From NCBI GenBank assembly GCA_022601195.1, contig JAHZIX010000040.1:1-64000 (forward strand): 64,000 bases of DNA, written 5' to 3'. Shown here in pieces: positions 17,785-25,674 of this stretch. Numbering within the stretch: the stretch's first letter is position 1; each line of letters starts with the position of its first letter. The notes under the pieces were generated by a model, which was not told where the DNA came from, made no database searches, and saw nothing but the letters and a program-made list of their open reading frames with translations. A program made the translations under genes and the position numbers. The DNA is from Deltaproteobacteria bacterium (GTDB taxonomy: Bacteria; Acidobacteriota; Thermoanaerobaculia; Multivoradales; JAHZIX01).

Positions 17785-18460
17785 CACTATTGCTTCCTTG
17801 ACTTGTCGTTGGCGACCCACATCGCCTAGCATCCTACTATCCTCGTCGGAGGTAAACAAGAAAAGCACGAGCTCCTCTCCTCCACCTCGCGAGGTCCTCC
17901 CGCGGGTCCGCTGGGATCTTGTTGGCCGCAGCCACTGGGTCTCATTGGCCGCACCGAGCCTGGGATTCTCCCACTTCGATGCCAGACACTGGAGGTGCCT
18001 GGAGCCTCAAGGGAGAAAGTGATGCCTGCGGCGCCGAAAGAGCCGCCCTCGGTCGAAAACCGAGATCACCTTCTGACGCTGGAGACCCAGACGGATACAG
18101 TGGCGCCGAAACAGTGCCGCAGAAACAGTGCTGCAGAAACAGTGCTGCAGAAACAGTGCTGCAAATATAAGCTGGTGGGAAGTACCGAGCTCGTCCCAGC
18201 CATTGGGGTGCCCCACCAAATCTAGATACGGTCTCTAGAGGCAAGAGTTCCGGAAAAGGCTCCAGTTGAAAGCTCCACGGGTCACCAGCCCGGGCCTCGA
18301 CCTGCTCGGTTCCTCTTGAGAGCCTAGCCAGAGAGCGCCGCTGGAGCACCACCCAAGGGAAACCGCTAGGCAGCATCTTCACCCCAAAAGAGGCTGTTGT
18401 CTGCTACATTCCCCTCATTCTCAATTTCTCGGGCCAAAAGTTGAAACAAGGAGCGGTGCC
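17785..18460. other. Divergent intergenic region, 676 bp
   Basis: This separates the minus-strand propeller genes from the plus-strand small membrane protein, so it should hold promoters for both. It contains the 14-bp tandem array described separately and a near-repeat of TTGGCCGCA (17921 and 17946 area). No reading frame across it has a credible protein. Confidence 0.45.
18108..18163. repeat. Tandem array, four 14-bp units
   Basis: Four head-to-tail copies of GAAACAGTGCTGCA occupy 18108-18121, 18122-18135, 18136-18149 and 18150-18163; only the first differs (C for T at its eleventh base). Units are too short and too tightly packed to be CRISPR repeats. They could be a protein-binding iteron-like array or a slippage product. 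Confidence 0.85.
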
Positions 18461-18820
18461 ATGACCTATCAAGCGTACAAAGTCTTACATCTCCTCGGAG
18501 TGTTGATGATCTTCTTCGCCCTCGGCGCCCAACTGCTGCGGGCTCAGATAGGAGAGGCAGCCCAGAGCATCTCGAAGGGGGCGGTAGGGGCGCTCCATGG
18601 CGTTGGCCTGATTCTGGCTCTGGTTGGAGGCTTCGGCCTGATCGCCAAATTGGGCCTGGGGTTCCCCGGCTGGGTCTGGGCCAAAGTCGCCATCTGGCTC
18701 TTCCTTGCCGGCGTCACCGCCATCATCAAGAGAGCTGCCGGCTTGCGGGCTGCTTTGTGGTTTGCCCTTCCCATCCTCGGCATGGTGGCCGCATATCTAG
18801 CGATCTACAAGCCCTTCTAG
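18461..18820 (+). CDS. Small four-helix membrane protein, function unknown
   Basis: The 119-residue protein has four predicted membrane helices (about residues 7-27, 41-63, 68-90 and 95-116) and the opening MTYQAYKVLHLLGVLMIFFA, which recalls SirB/CopD-like and other four-helix proteins in which an early His (KVLHLLG) may bind haem or metal. No family can be named with confidence. An AGGAG sits seven bases before the ATG. It stands alone: the genes on both sides are on the minus strand. Confidence 0.8.
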   Translation: MTYQAYKVLHLLGVLMIFFALGAQLLRAQIGEAAQSISKGAVGALHGVGLILALVGGFGLIAKLGLGFPGWVWAKVAIWLFLAGVTAIIKRAAGLRAALWFALPILGMVAAYLAIYKPF

Positions 18821-18885
18821 TCCTTGCCAAGGCCGGCTCGCCCTGGAGACCTTCTATTAGCCGAGGCTTATCTAGCTCATCCAGC

Positions 18886-19599
18886 CTATTCGGCGGCCCG
18901 CTGGGCCAGAACCCAGTATTGGGCGCCCACGGGTAGGCGGGCTAGCCAAGGCTCCGAAAAGCGTAGCCAAGCCAAAAACCGAGGGTAGACAAATAGATAC
19001 CGAGGCCCGAAAAGCTCATCGAAACCAGCCTCTTTGAGGAGTTGGCATGCCTTCCCGGCCCGGAAAGGTTGGGCGTCCCGATCGAATTCGATGCGGCTCA
19101 TGACCAGACGGGTTCCAGGGTTCAAGGGATTGTTCTCGAAGAAACCAAAGTAGCCCCCGGGTTGGAGACTCTGCAGGATCTTCTTCGCCGCATCCACCCG
19201 CTGCTCCGGCTCGATGTGGTGGAAAACACCATTGACATAGCTAAGATCAAAAGCCGGTTCGGCGGCTAGTTCATCGACGGTGGCAAAAGTGATTCGTTCG
19301 CTGCCCCGGGTTGCTCGGGCGTGGGCGATGGCAGGTTCCGCGGTATCCACCCCTACGACATGGGCAGAGGGAAAGGCGGCAGCCAACAGCGATGTCGTGT
19401 CCCCGAGACCACAGCCAAAATCGAGGACCCGGGACGGCTTGAAGTCCGCCGGTAGCTGCTGGCGAAGGTCTTCAAGGCGACCGCGCTGGAAAAACGTCTT
19501 GTCTTCGCCGGAAAGCCGCAACCCCTGTTGGAGCATGGCGTCGTACTCATCGGCTCGATCGAAGAGAGGCTCGAGAGAAGGGCTGGCAGGCTGGTTCAT
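18886..19599 (-). CDS. Class I SAM-dependent methyltransferase
   Basis: The 237-residue protein has motif I VLDFGCGLGDTTSLL (about residues 56-70), an acidic end of strand two (VVGVDTAEPAI), and motif post-I/IV YVNGVFHHIEPEQR. This is the usual layout of small-molecule or lipid methyltransferases. It lies 47 bases after the GT2 gene, at the end of the four-gene minus-strand block with two polytopic membrane proteins, which suggests that a lipid-linked sugar or polyprenyl product is the methyl acceptor. Substrate unknown. Confidence 0.85.
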   Translation of the reverse strand: MNQPASPSLEPLFDRADEYDAMLQQGLRLSGEDKTFFQRGRLEDLRQQLPADFKPSRVLDFGCGLGDTTSLLAAAFPSAHVVGVDTAEPAIAHARATRGSERITFATVDELAAEPAFDLSYVNGVFHHIEPEQRVDAAKKILQSLQPGGYFGFFENNPLNPGTRLVMSRIEFDRDAQPFRAGKACQLLKEAGFDELFGPRYLFVYPRFLAWLRFSEPWLARLPVGAQYWVLAQRAAE

Positions 19600-19646
19600 A
19601 GTACCGGGTCAGTCACGAAGGTGCTCTAGCTCCCCTCGATCGCCTC

Positions 19647-20891
19647 CTAGGGCCTACCCTCCTCCAACTGCGCTGCTGGCGCCCCGCGGTGATCAGAGGA
19701 ATCCACTCCGGACCGGCGATAAGCCAGCCAGGCCGCCATCAAACCGAGAGAATAGTCCATCACCCGGGTCACCACGAGAATGAAGGCCAGGCTGGCGAAG
19801 AACGACATGGCGATGAATCGCGACCAATGCTCAGCCGTCGCTCCGGTCCTCACTAGCTCGAGAAAACTGGTCCCCACCAGAGCCCCTCCGATCAGTAGCA
19901 GAGTCGCCGGAAGGAGCCAGAAGGCTGGGCTCTGAAACATCCGATGAAGCCAGCCACCGAAGGGATTCTCCTGTTCGTCGGGTAGCACCGTTAGCGCCGC
20001 GACCTTGCGACTCAGGTAGGCCGTACACAGAGTCAGCACGCCGCAGGTACCCAAAAAGTGAGCGACGATGAAGCGGTAGATCATCCACTCGTCGACCGTC
20101 CGCTCCTGAACGTAGTGGAATATGGGAGAGGCCATCATCCCCACCGCTGCCAACACCGAAACCCCACCGAGAACAGCGAGAGGACGGTCCGGTCGATAGA
20201 GAAAAAGGGCGTCGAGAATAATGCCGAGAAAACGAAATCCGTCCTTGACCACTGAGAGCTTCGAACGGCCCTCCCGCTCATGGTACGGCATGTCGATCTC
20301 TGCAATGGAGACGTCCCCCCTCAACACCGCCCGGGCACTCATGGCCGGGGTGAAGTGAAGACCGCTGGGGAGAGGCATGAGCTTCTCGAGCTCGCTGCGG
20401 CGAACCACCCGCATGCCACTGGCGGTATCACGGACGGTAGTGCCGGAGATGGTCGAAAGGAGGGTGCTGAACAGTAGATTGCCGAAGCGGCGGATCTTGG
20501 GCATCTTGCTTTTACTATGCAAGCGGCAGCCGAGGGCGACCGCTGCCGGCCCTGCTTCCACCGCGTTACAGAGGGTTGTGAAGAAGCGGGGATCACAGGT
20601 TCCATCCGCATCCAGAAAGGAAACCAGCTCCGCATCGGATTGCGCCCAAGCCTCGAGAATGGCCCGACCATAGCCCCGGTTCTGAGGAAACTCGATGAGC
20701 CGTATCTGATCGGTAAACCCCTGAGCGATCTCCACCGTGCGGTCGGTGGAGCCGTCGCTGACCACCGTGATCTCGACCTCTGTCACCGGAGAGCCTGCGA
20801 CAATGCCGGCGCGGGCATCCAGAGTGCGCCGAATGATCCCCTCGATACTGTCTTCTTCGTTTAGAGCGGGTATGGCAATCAACAGCTTCAT
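19647..20891 (-). CDS. Membrane-associated GT2 glycosyltransferase (DPM1/GtrB-like)
   Basis: The 414-residue protein has an N-terminal GT-A domain (MKLLIAIPALNEEDSIEGII, VVSDGSTDRT, the D-x-D-like FLDADGTCDP) followed by about four membrane helices from residue 230 on. This resembles polyprenyl-phosphate mannosyl/glucosyl synthases that charge undecaprenyl phosphate with one sugar. The product would feed GT-C enzymes, which the two upstream membrane proteins may be. The ATG at 20891 overlaps the preceding stop (ATGA). Confidence 0.87.
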   Translation of the reverse strand: MKLLIAIPALNEEDSIEGIIRRTLDARAGIVAGSPVTEVEITVVSDGSTDRTVEIAQGFTDQIRLIEFPQNRGYGRAILEAWAQSDAELVSFLDADGTCDPRFFTTLCNAVEAGPAAVALGCRLHSKSKMPKIRRFGNLLFSTLLSTISGTTVRDTASGMRVVRRSELEKLMPLPSGLHFTPAMSARAVLRGDVSIAEIDMPYHEREGRSKLSVVKDGFRFLGIILDALFLYRPDRPLAVLGGVSVLAAVGMMASPIFHYVQERTVDEWMIYRFIVAHFLGTCGVLTLCTAYLSRKVAALTVLPDEQENPFGGWLHRMFQSPAFWLLPATLLLIGGALVGTSFLELVRTGATAEHWSRFIAMSFFASLAFILVVTRVMDYSLGLMAAWLAYRRSGVDSSDHRGAPAAQLEEGRP

Positions 20892-22354
20892 AGCTGGGTC
20901 TCTCCGTTGGGCACCCAGAGCTGAAATAAAGTCACAGCGAGGGCGGAGGGGATGAGTAGGATGATGGCATCTACATAGCGGGCGATGGGCACTTCCACCA
21001 AAGCCACCAGAGCCAAGCTTCCACAGAAATAGACGAAACTAAGCAAGGCGAGGCCAAAGACGGGAAACCACCGTGCCCGGTCGCCGCGACCTTCGAAGGC
21101 TATCCCAACGCCTCCCCCTACATCCCGGCGACGACGCAACAAGCTCAAGGGTGCGGAAATACCCAAGAGGACCCCGAGCCAAACGATCAGCGGACGGGCC
21201 ATGGCCTCGCCGACCCCAAAGGCGAAGCTGTCAACGATCCACTTGAAATACAAACCGGGACGACGACGGAGGATTTCCTTGCAGAGCTTGGTGAGGACCC
21301 CGTTGAATTCGGTGGCTACTAGCCTACCGTCCCGCTTGTCCCCGGGCTCCCGGAGAACCTGCACAGCGATCTGCCACACATTGATGTTGTATTGGCGGTA
21401 CCACTTTTCGGTAATGCTACTCGCTTCCAAAGGCTCAAGTTTCTTCTTCTCCCGCTCGGCCAAGATCCTCCCCGCAAAGGGGCGCTGAGCCTCAGGCAGC
21501 TCCTCGACGAGCTCTGGCGTCAGGAAAGACGCGGCCAGCCCGATCATATTGATCCCACCAAAGGAAACCAGGCCGAAATGGTCTACCGCCACCCAACGAA
21601 GGGTGCAAAAAGCTAACCAGGGAACGAAACAGAGAGCGACGAGAGCCGTCGTCCACCTCCTCAGATCGCGACCTCCCAGAGGTTCCAGGCAAAGCCTTGC
21701 CACCACTCCCATCAGAGGAACCAGGACCAGCAGGAACAAATAGGCCGGGCGGATCTGGTAGGTGAGGAATGTGGCCCCACCCAGAGCTGCCCACAGCAGG
21801 TAGCTTCTCGGCCGCCGAGCCAATAGGAGTAGGCATGCGGAGGTCACACATCCCATGGTGGCCGCGAGGGAGTCCGCTTGAAGCCGAGGCACCAACTGCA
21901 GGATGGGAGCAAAGAACAGGGGCAGAGTACCAGCGAAAGCCAGCCAGGGACGGTCGGTAAACTCTGCCACAGCCTTCCAGAAGAGCAACACGGCTCCCAG
22001 ATAGATCAGCAGATGAGCCGTCGGTACCCAATCCACCGAGGACAAGAAATAGCCAGGAATCTTCAGAAACAGAGCGTAACCGTAGGTGCGAATGGCCGAC
22101 AGGATTTCCACCAGGGAATCGGCTCGAGCCAGTTTCAGATAGCCCTGAGTGTCCGCTGCTTTGACCGGCACTAGGAGCTGCCCTTGGTGGAAGGACACGA
22201 ACCGCCAAACGCATAGAACGGCCAGCCAAGGCAAAGGGCGCTTCCAGTGGAGACTGGACACCAAGGCCCCCCAGGACAAGGGCCTCGAGGAGCTGCCGAC
22301 TCCCCTTGGTTCCCCGCCCTCTGGCGGGTTCTCGGCCGGGTCTCGAGAGGTCAC
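20888..22354 (-). CDS. Polytopic membrane protein, GT-C-like, paralog 1
   Basis: The protein of about 488 residues has ten or more predicted helices. Between the first helix and the next is AADTQGYLKLARADSLVEIL, an Asp-containing first loop like those that hold catalytic Asp in GT-C glycosyltransferases. Shared with the neighbouring gene product: SxRTYGY(A/P)LFLK, QADSLAAT/QADFLGAT, (Q/H)TRPAYLFLLVLVPL and FGLVSFGG(I/L)NMIGLA. It would transfer a sugar from a polyprenyl-phosphate donor at the outer face of the inner membrane. The GTG at 22354 overlaps the stop before it (GTGA), which is preferred over a GTG eight codons earlier. No GT family could be assigned, and a pure transport role is possible. 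Confidence 0.7.
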   Translation of the reverse strand: MTSRDPAENPPEGGEPRGVGSSSRPLSWGALVSSLHWKRPLPWLAVLCVWRFVSFHQGQLLVPVKAADTQGYLKLARADSLVEILSAIRTYGYALFLKIPGYFLSSVDWVPTAHLLIYLGAVLLFWKAVAEFTDRPWLAFAGTLPLFFAPILQLVPRLQADSLAATMGCVTSACLLLLARRPRSYLLWAALGGATFLTYQIRPAYLFLLVLVPLMGVVARLCLEPLGGRDLRRWTTALVALCFVPWLAFCTLRWVAVDHFGLVSFGGINMIGLAASFLTPELVEELPEAQRPFAGRILAEREKKKLEPLEASSITEKWYRQYNINVWQIAVQVLREPGDKRDGRLVATEFNGVLTKLCKEILRRRPGLYFKWIVDSFAFGVGEAMARPLIVWLGVLLGISAPLSLLRRRRDVGGGVGIAFEGRGDRARWFPVFGLALLSFVYFCGSLALVALVEVPIARYVDAIILLIPSALAVTLFQLWVPNGETQL

Positions 22355-23718
22355 CGCTGGTCCCACCGTTGCTTCCACAACTGGAAGAGAATCGCGCAGA
22401 GCGCCGAGGGTAAGAGGAGAACAGCCGGCTGGAGATATCTCTCTCCAGGGACTTCGATCACCACGACGAGGCTCAGGGAGCCCAGGAAATACACCCCGCT
22501 GAGCCCCACTAAGGCGAGCACGTAAGACCAGGCCTTGCCCTCAGCCACCGGATCCCTGATCCTGAGCGCCGCCCCGCCTTCCGGCCGAGGGTGGATCTGG
22601 GTCAGCGCCAGAGGCAGGGAGCAAAATAGGGCGAAAGCTGGTACCAGAATCCAGAAGACGGAAAGCCCATTGCCGATTCCGTAGATCAATCCACCGACCA
22701 GCCAATGCTTATAAAGCCCTGGCCGCAGGCGGATGATCCTCCCGGACAGACCGGTAAGGGTCTCATTGATGGCCGGGAAGGTCTCTTTTCTCGGCCCCAA
22801 CTTTTCTTCTACAAGGGGGATAGCGACCTGCCAAACGTTGAAATCGTATTGCGAGTACCACCTTCGCGCCGGAAAAGTCGTGACCATGGGCTTGTAGCCC
22901 TTAGCCTCTCGGGCCGCCAATATCTCCCCAGCCAGGGATTGATCCTGGGCCGGGAGCTCGGCGACAAGGTCCGCATCCAGGAAGCTACCGGCTAGGCCGA
23001 TCATGTTGAGGCCACCGAAAGACACTAGGCCGAAATGCCCCACAACGACCAACCGCAAGGTGCAATACAACAGATAGGGAACCACCGCCGTTGCGGTCAG
23101 GCGGACGGTCCACCTTGCTAGCTCACGAATCTCCGTGGCTTCCCGGCACCAGCGGAGAAAGGGCCCCACCAAAGGCACCAACACCACAAGGAAGAGATAA
23201 GCGGGCCGGGTGTGGTATGTCATCGCCAAGGCAGCACCAACCATCCCTAGCCGCCAGCGGCTCGCCGGTCGGGTCGCCAGCCGCAGGAGTAGAGAAACCG
23301 TCACCAGAGCCCAGGTGGCTCCCAAGAAGTCTGCCTGGAGCCGTCGAATCTGCTCGAGCATGGAGCCATAAAACAGCGGACTCGCAGCGGCTAGGGCCAG
23401 CCATTTACGGCCGCTGTAACGGCTCAGCGCCCACCAGAAGAGGACGACGGAAGCCAAATAGAGCACCAGCTGCACCGGAGGAACCCAACCGAGGCCATCG
23501 AAGAACACCCCAAAAACCTTTAGAAACAGGGGATAGCCATAGGTGCGAACGCTGGTCAGGATCTCCCCCAGGGAGTCCGCCTCCACCAGTTCGAGATACC
23601 CGTGAACATCACCGACTCTCTTGGGCTCGAGTTTCCCCAGCACCCCATGCCAAAGCAATACCGCCAAGCTCTGCAGCACAAGCCAAGGGGCAGGAGTTTT
23701 CAGGAAGGGTCGCATCAT
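22351..23718 (-). CDS. Polytopic membrane protein, GT-C-like, paralog 2
   Basis: The 455-residue protein is a clear tandem paralog of the next gene, with the same order of helices and motifs (VGDVHGYLELVEADSLGEIL, TSVRTYGYPLFLK, FGLVSFGGLNMIGLA, LVVVIEVPGERY). The Asp in the first periplasmic loop is kept. Divergence is moderate, with the membrane frame conserved more than the large loop at residues 290-340, so the two copies may use different acceptors. It is first in the block; ATG at 23718 or 23715. It probably acts with the downstream polyprenyl-sugar synthase in envelope glycan or glycolipid assembly. Confidence 0.7.
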   Translation of the reverse strand: MMRPFLKTPAPWLVLQSLAVLLWHGVLGKLEPKRVGDVHGYLELVEADSLGEILTSVRTYGYPLFLKVFGVFFDGLGWVPPVQLVLYLASVVLFWWALSRYSGRKWLALAAASPLFYGSMLEQIRRLQADFLGATWALVTVSLLLRLATRPASRWRLGMVGAALAMTYHTRPAYLFLVVLVPLVGPFLRWCREATEIRELARWTVRLTATAVVPYLLYCTLRLVVVGHFGLVSFGGLNMIGLAGSFLDADLVAELPAQDQSLAGEILAAREAKGYKPMVTTFPARRWYSQYDFNVWQVAIPLVEEKLGPRKETFPAINETLTGLSGRIIRLRPGLYKHWLVGGLIYGIGNGLSVFWILVPAFALFCSLPLALTQIHPRPEGGAALRIRDPVAEGKAWSYVLALVGLSGVYFLGSLSLVVVIEVPGERYLQPAVLLLPSALCAILFQLWKQRWDQR

Positions 23719-24042
23719 GTCGCTAGAAACCTCAGCTGCTCCAGCCCGCAGCCACGGGGGCAGCTGAGAAAAGGGTCGTCAAAGGGTCCAACTCGCAAAA
23801 TCCCGGAAGCCAGTCACGTCGTCACTGAGATCTTCGCAGCCAAAAACTCCGCGGAGAGTACTACCGATGGCGACGCGAAGCCAGCCAGGCCACTCCCCAA
23901 AGGAGTGAAGCGGCCCAAATCTCTTTGCTTGGGAAGAAAACTGCTACCCCAAAGGGGCTAGATCTGACTTCAGCGGTGACCTAGAATGAGATGCCTCTTT
24001 TTTCGTTCTATTCTCTAAACACTCTCTACAGGAGGGAGTCCT
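23719..24042. other. Divergent intergenic region, 324 bp
   Basis: It separates the membrane-protein block from the metalloprotease gene, so promoters for both directions should be here. An 8-bp inverted repeat (tcagctgc 23732-23739, gcagctga 23760-23767) lies close to the minus-strand start and could be an operator. Nothing protein-coding is convincing. Confidence 0.4.
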
Positions 24043-25173
24043 ATGAAGAACCGTCGATCCACTTACCTTGCCCTTGTTTGCAGCTTGGTGTTGCTTCTCC
24101 CCCTGGCCGCCTCGGCAGCCGACAGCACTCCTGTCGACAACTCCGCAGGGATGACCATCGAAGTCGATGGCCTGACCTTCGAGAGTTCCCCCGCTTTCAA
24201 CAGCTCCGAGCTATTCAAAGCTGCCGGCCTGCGCTGTAGCACCCCCGACCTCGCCGTTCGCAGCCGCCTCTATGAAGACATCGGCGGGGGAATGCCCACC
24301 GACTGCTCGGCGACCTCCACCAATCCTAGCGCCATCTACGACTCCGACGTCACCTACCGGATTCCGGTGGTCATTCACATCCTCATGACCGATGACTGCA
24401 ACACCGGTGTCATCTCCGACGCGATGGTCGACAGCCAGATCGAGATCTTCAACGAGGATTTCCAGGCTCTGGCCGGTTCCAATGGCGCCAACGGCAACAA
24501 CGTGGCTTTCGAATTCTACCTGGCGACGGAGGACCCCAACGGAGACCCCCACCCCGGCGTGACTCGGACTTGTAACAGCACCTGGTACAACGACGGGGGC
24601 GGCTACTTTAATTCCCTAGCCTGGGACCCGAACCGCTATATCAACGTCTACACCAACAATGGCGGCGGTGCCCTCGGCTACGTCCCTTTCCTACCGGCGG
24701 ATGGCGGCGGTGGCCAGGTGGGCACCAATGGCGATCGCATCGTCATTCTGTGGAACACCTTTGGGCGTAACGCTCCCAACATGCCCTTCCACCTCGGCCG
24801 CACCGTCACTCATGAGGCGGGTCATTACTTCGGCCTCGAGCACACTTTCTCCGGTGGTTGTGCAACGGGAACACCTCCCGGCTGCTATAGCTCCGGCGAC
24901 CTGATCTGCGACACCAACTCCGAGAGCAATCCCTACTTTGGTTGCGGTGCGGATCGCAGCACCTGCTCCTCGGTGGACCCCAAAGACAACTACATGGACT
25001 ACTCCGACGACATCTGCATGGAGATGTTCACAGTGGAACAAGCACGCCGCATGCGCTGCACAATCGAGAACTATCGCCCCGACCTGTTCGAGGTCGTCGT
25101 AGCGGGAGATCCCATCTTCGATGACGGCTTTGAGAGCGGTGATACCACCTCCTGGTCGGTCGCCGTACCCTGA
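24043..25173 (+). CDS. Secreted zinc metalloprotease, pappalysin-like (peptidase family M43)
   Basis: The 376-residue protein has a signal peptide (MKNRRSTYLALVCSLVLLLP ... ASAA). It has the metzincin zinc site H257-E-A-G-H261-Y-F-G-L-E-H267 and a Met-turn in NYMDYSDDICMEMF, with several Cys in between for disulphides. Cytophagalysin/pappalysin-like enzymes cleave proteins outside the cell. The last 20 residues (IFDDGFESGDTTSWSVAVP) form a short Gly/Asp-rich tag after the catalytic domain that looks like a C-terminal sorting or processing signal. AGGAGGGAG precedes the ATG. The gene seems monocistronic, with a hairpin 24 bases after its stop. Confidence 0.88.
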   Translation: MKNRRSTYLALVCSLVLLLPLAASAADSTPVDNSAGMTIEVDGLTFESSPAFNSSELFKAAGLRCSTPDLAVRSRLYEDIGGGMPTDCSATSTNPSAIYDSDVTYRIPVVIHILMTDDCNTGVISDAMVDSQIEIFNEDFQALAGSNGANGNNVAFEFYLATEDPNGDPHPGVTRTCNSTWYNDGGGYFNSLAWDPNRYINVYTNNGGGALGYVPFLPADGGGGQVGTNGDRIVILWNTFGRNAPNMPFHLGRTVTHEAGHYFGLEHTFSGGCATGTPPGCYSSGDLICDTNSESNPYFGCGADRSTCSSVDPKDNYMDYSDDICMEMFTVEQARRMRCTIENYRPDLFEVVVAGDPIFDDGFESGDTTSWSVAVP

Positions 25174-25196
25174 CCCGTAGCTAGAGCCTTCATTTT

Positions 25197-25232
25197 GGCA
25201 GGCCGCTCGCCACCCGAGCCTAGCGGCCTGCC
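25197..25232 (+). terminator. Hairpin after the metalloprotease gene
   Basis: A perfect 11-bp stem (ggcaggccgct 25197-25207 with agcggcctgcc 25222-25232) and a 14-base loop follow the stop by 23 bases. There is no T-run, so it may stabilise the 3' end or act with Rho. Confidence 0.5.
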
Positions 25233-25674
25233 AATTCTGCCCTCCTCGACTCTCATTCCTCTCCTGCTGACTCCTCCTTCTCTTCAGAGATTTGACGCTC
25301 CCTTGGGCCGTTCATCTCCATGGGAAAACGAGCCAATGCAGATCTACTTGCTGACAGGGCCTCTTCAATCTAGCCTCTTCTTCACACCGCACCGGCTTCC
25401 TGGCGAACCGCCGAAGAGGCATGAAGAGCCCAGGAAAACGGTCACTTCTGAGCCGCCGGCAGAGCCCCCCTCGACTCTGAAGCAGAAGAGGGGAAGGAGA
25501 CCTCATCTACCTAAAGCGGCTCGACAATTGGGCAACCTTCACCGCTCCACCCGATTGCCATCACCACAGACTCCTCGCTTCCGCTATCATTCTGTAAGAG
25601 CTTGAATCAGCAAACTTGGAAATCGGAGATCCCGCTGTCGCTAGGCGGTGAGCCCGAGAAGAGGAGACGTTCCT
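25233..25674. other. Intergenic gap before the penicillin acylase gene
   Basis: About 440 bases without a supportable gene. A plus-strand frame of 136 codons crosses it but is Pro/Arg/Ser-rich and has no start signal. The acylase promoter should lie in the last 100 bases. Confidence 0.4.

Noticed and set aside
18108..18163. CRISPR array
   Set aside because: Units of 14 bases have no spacers between them, and no cas gene is in the window.
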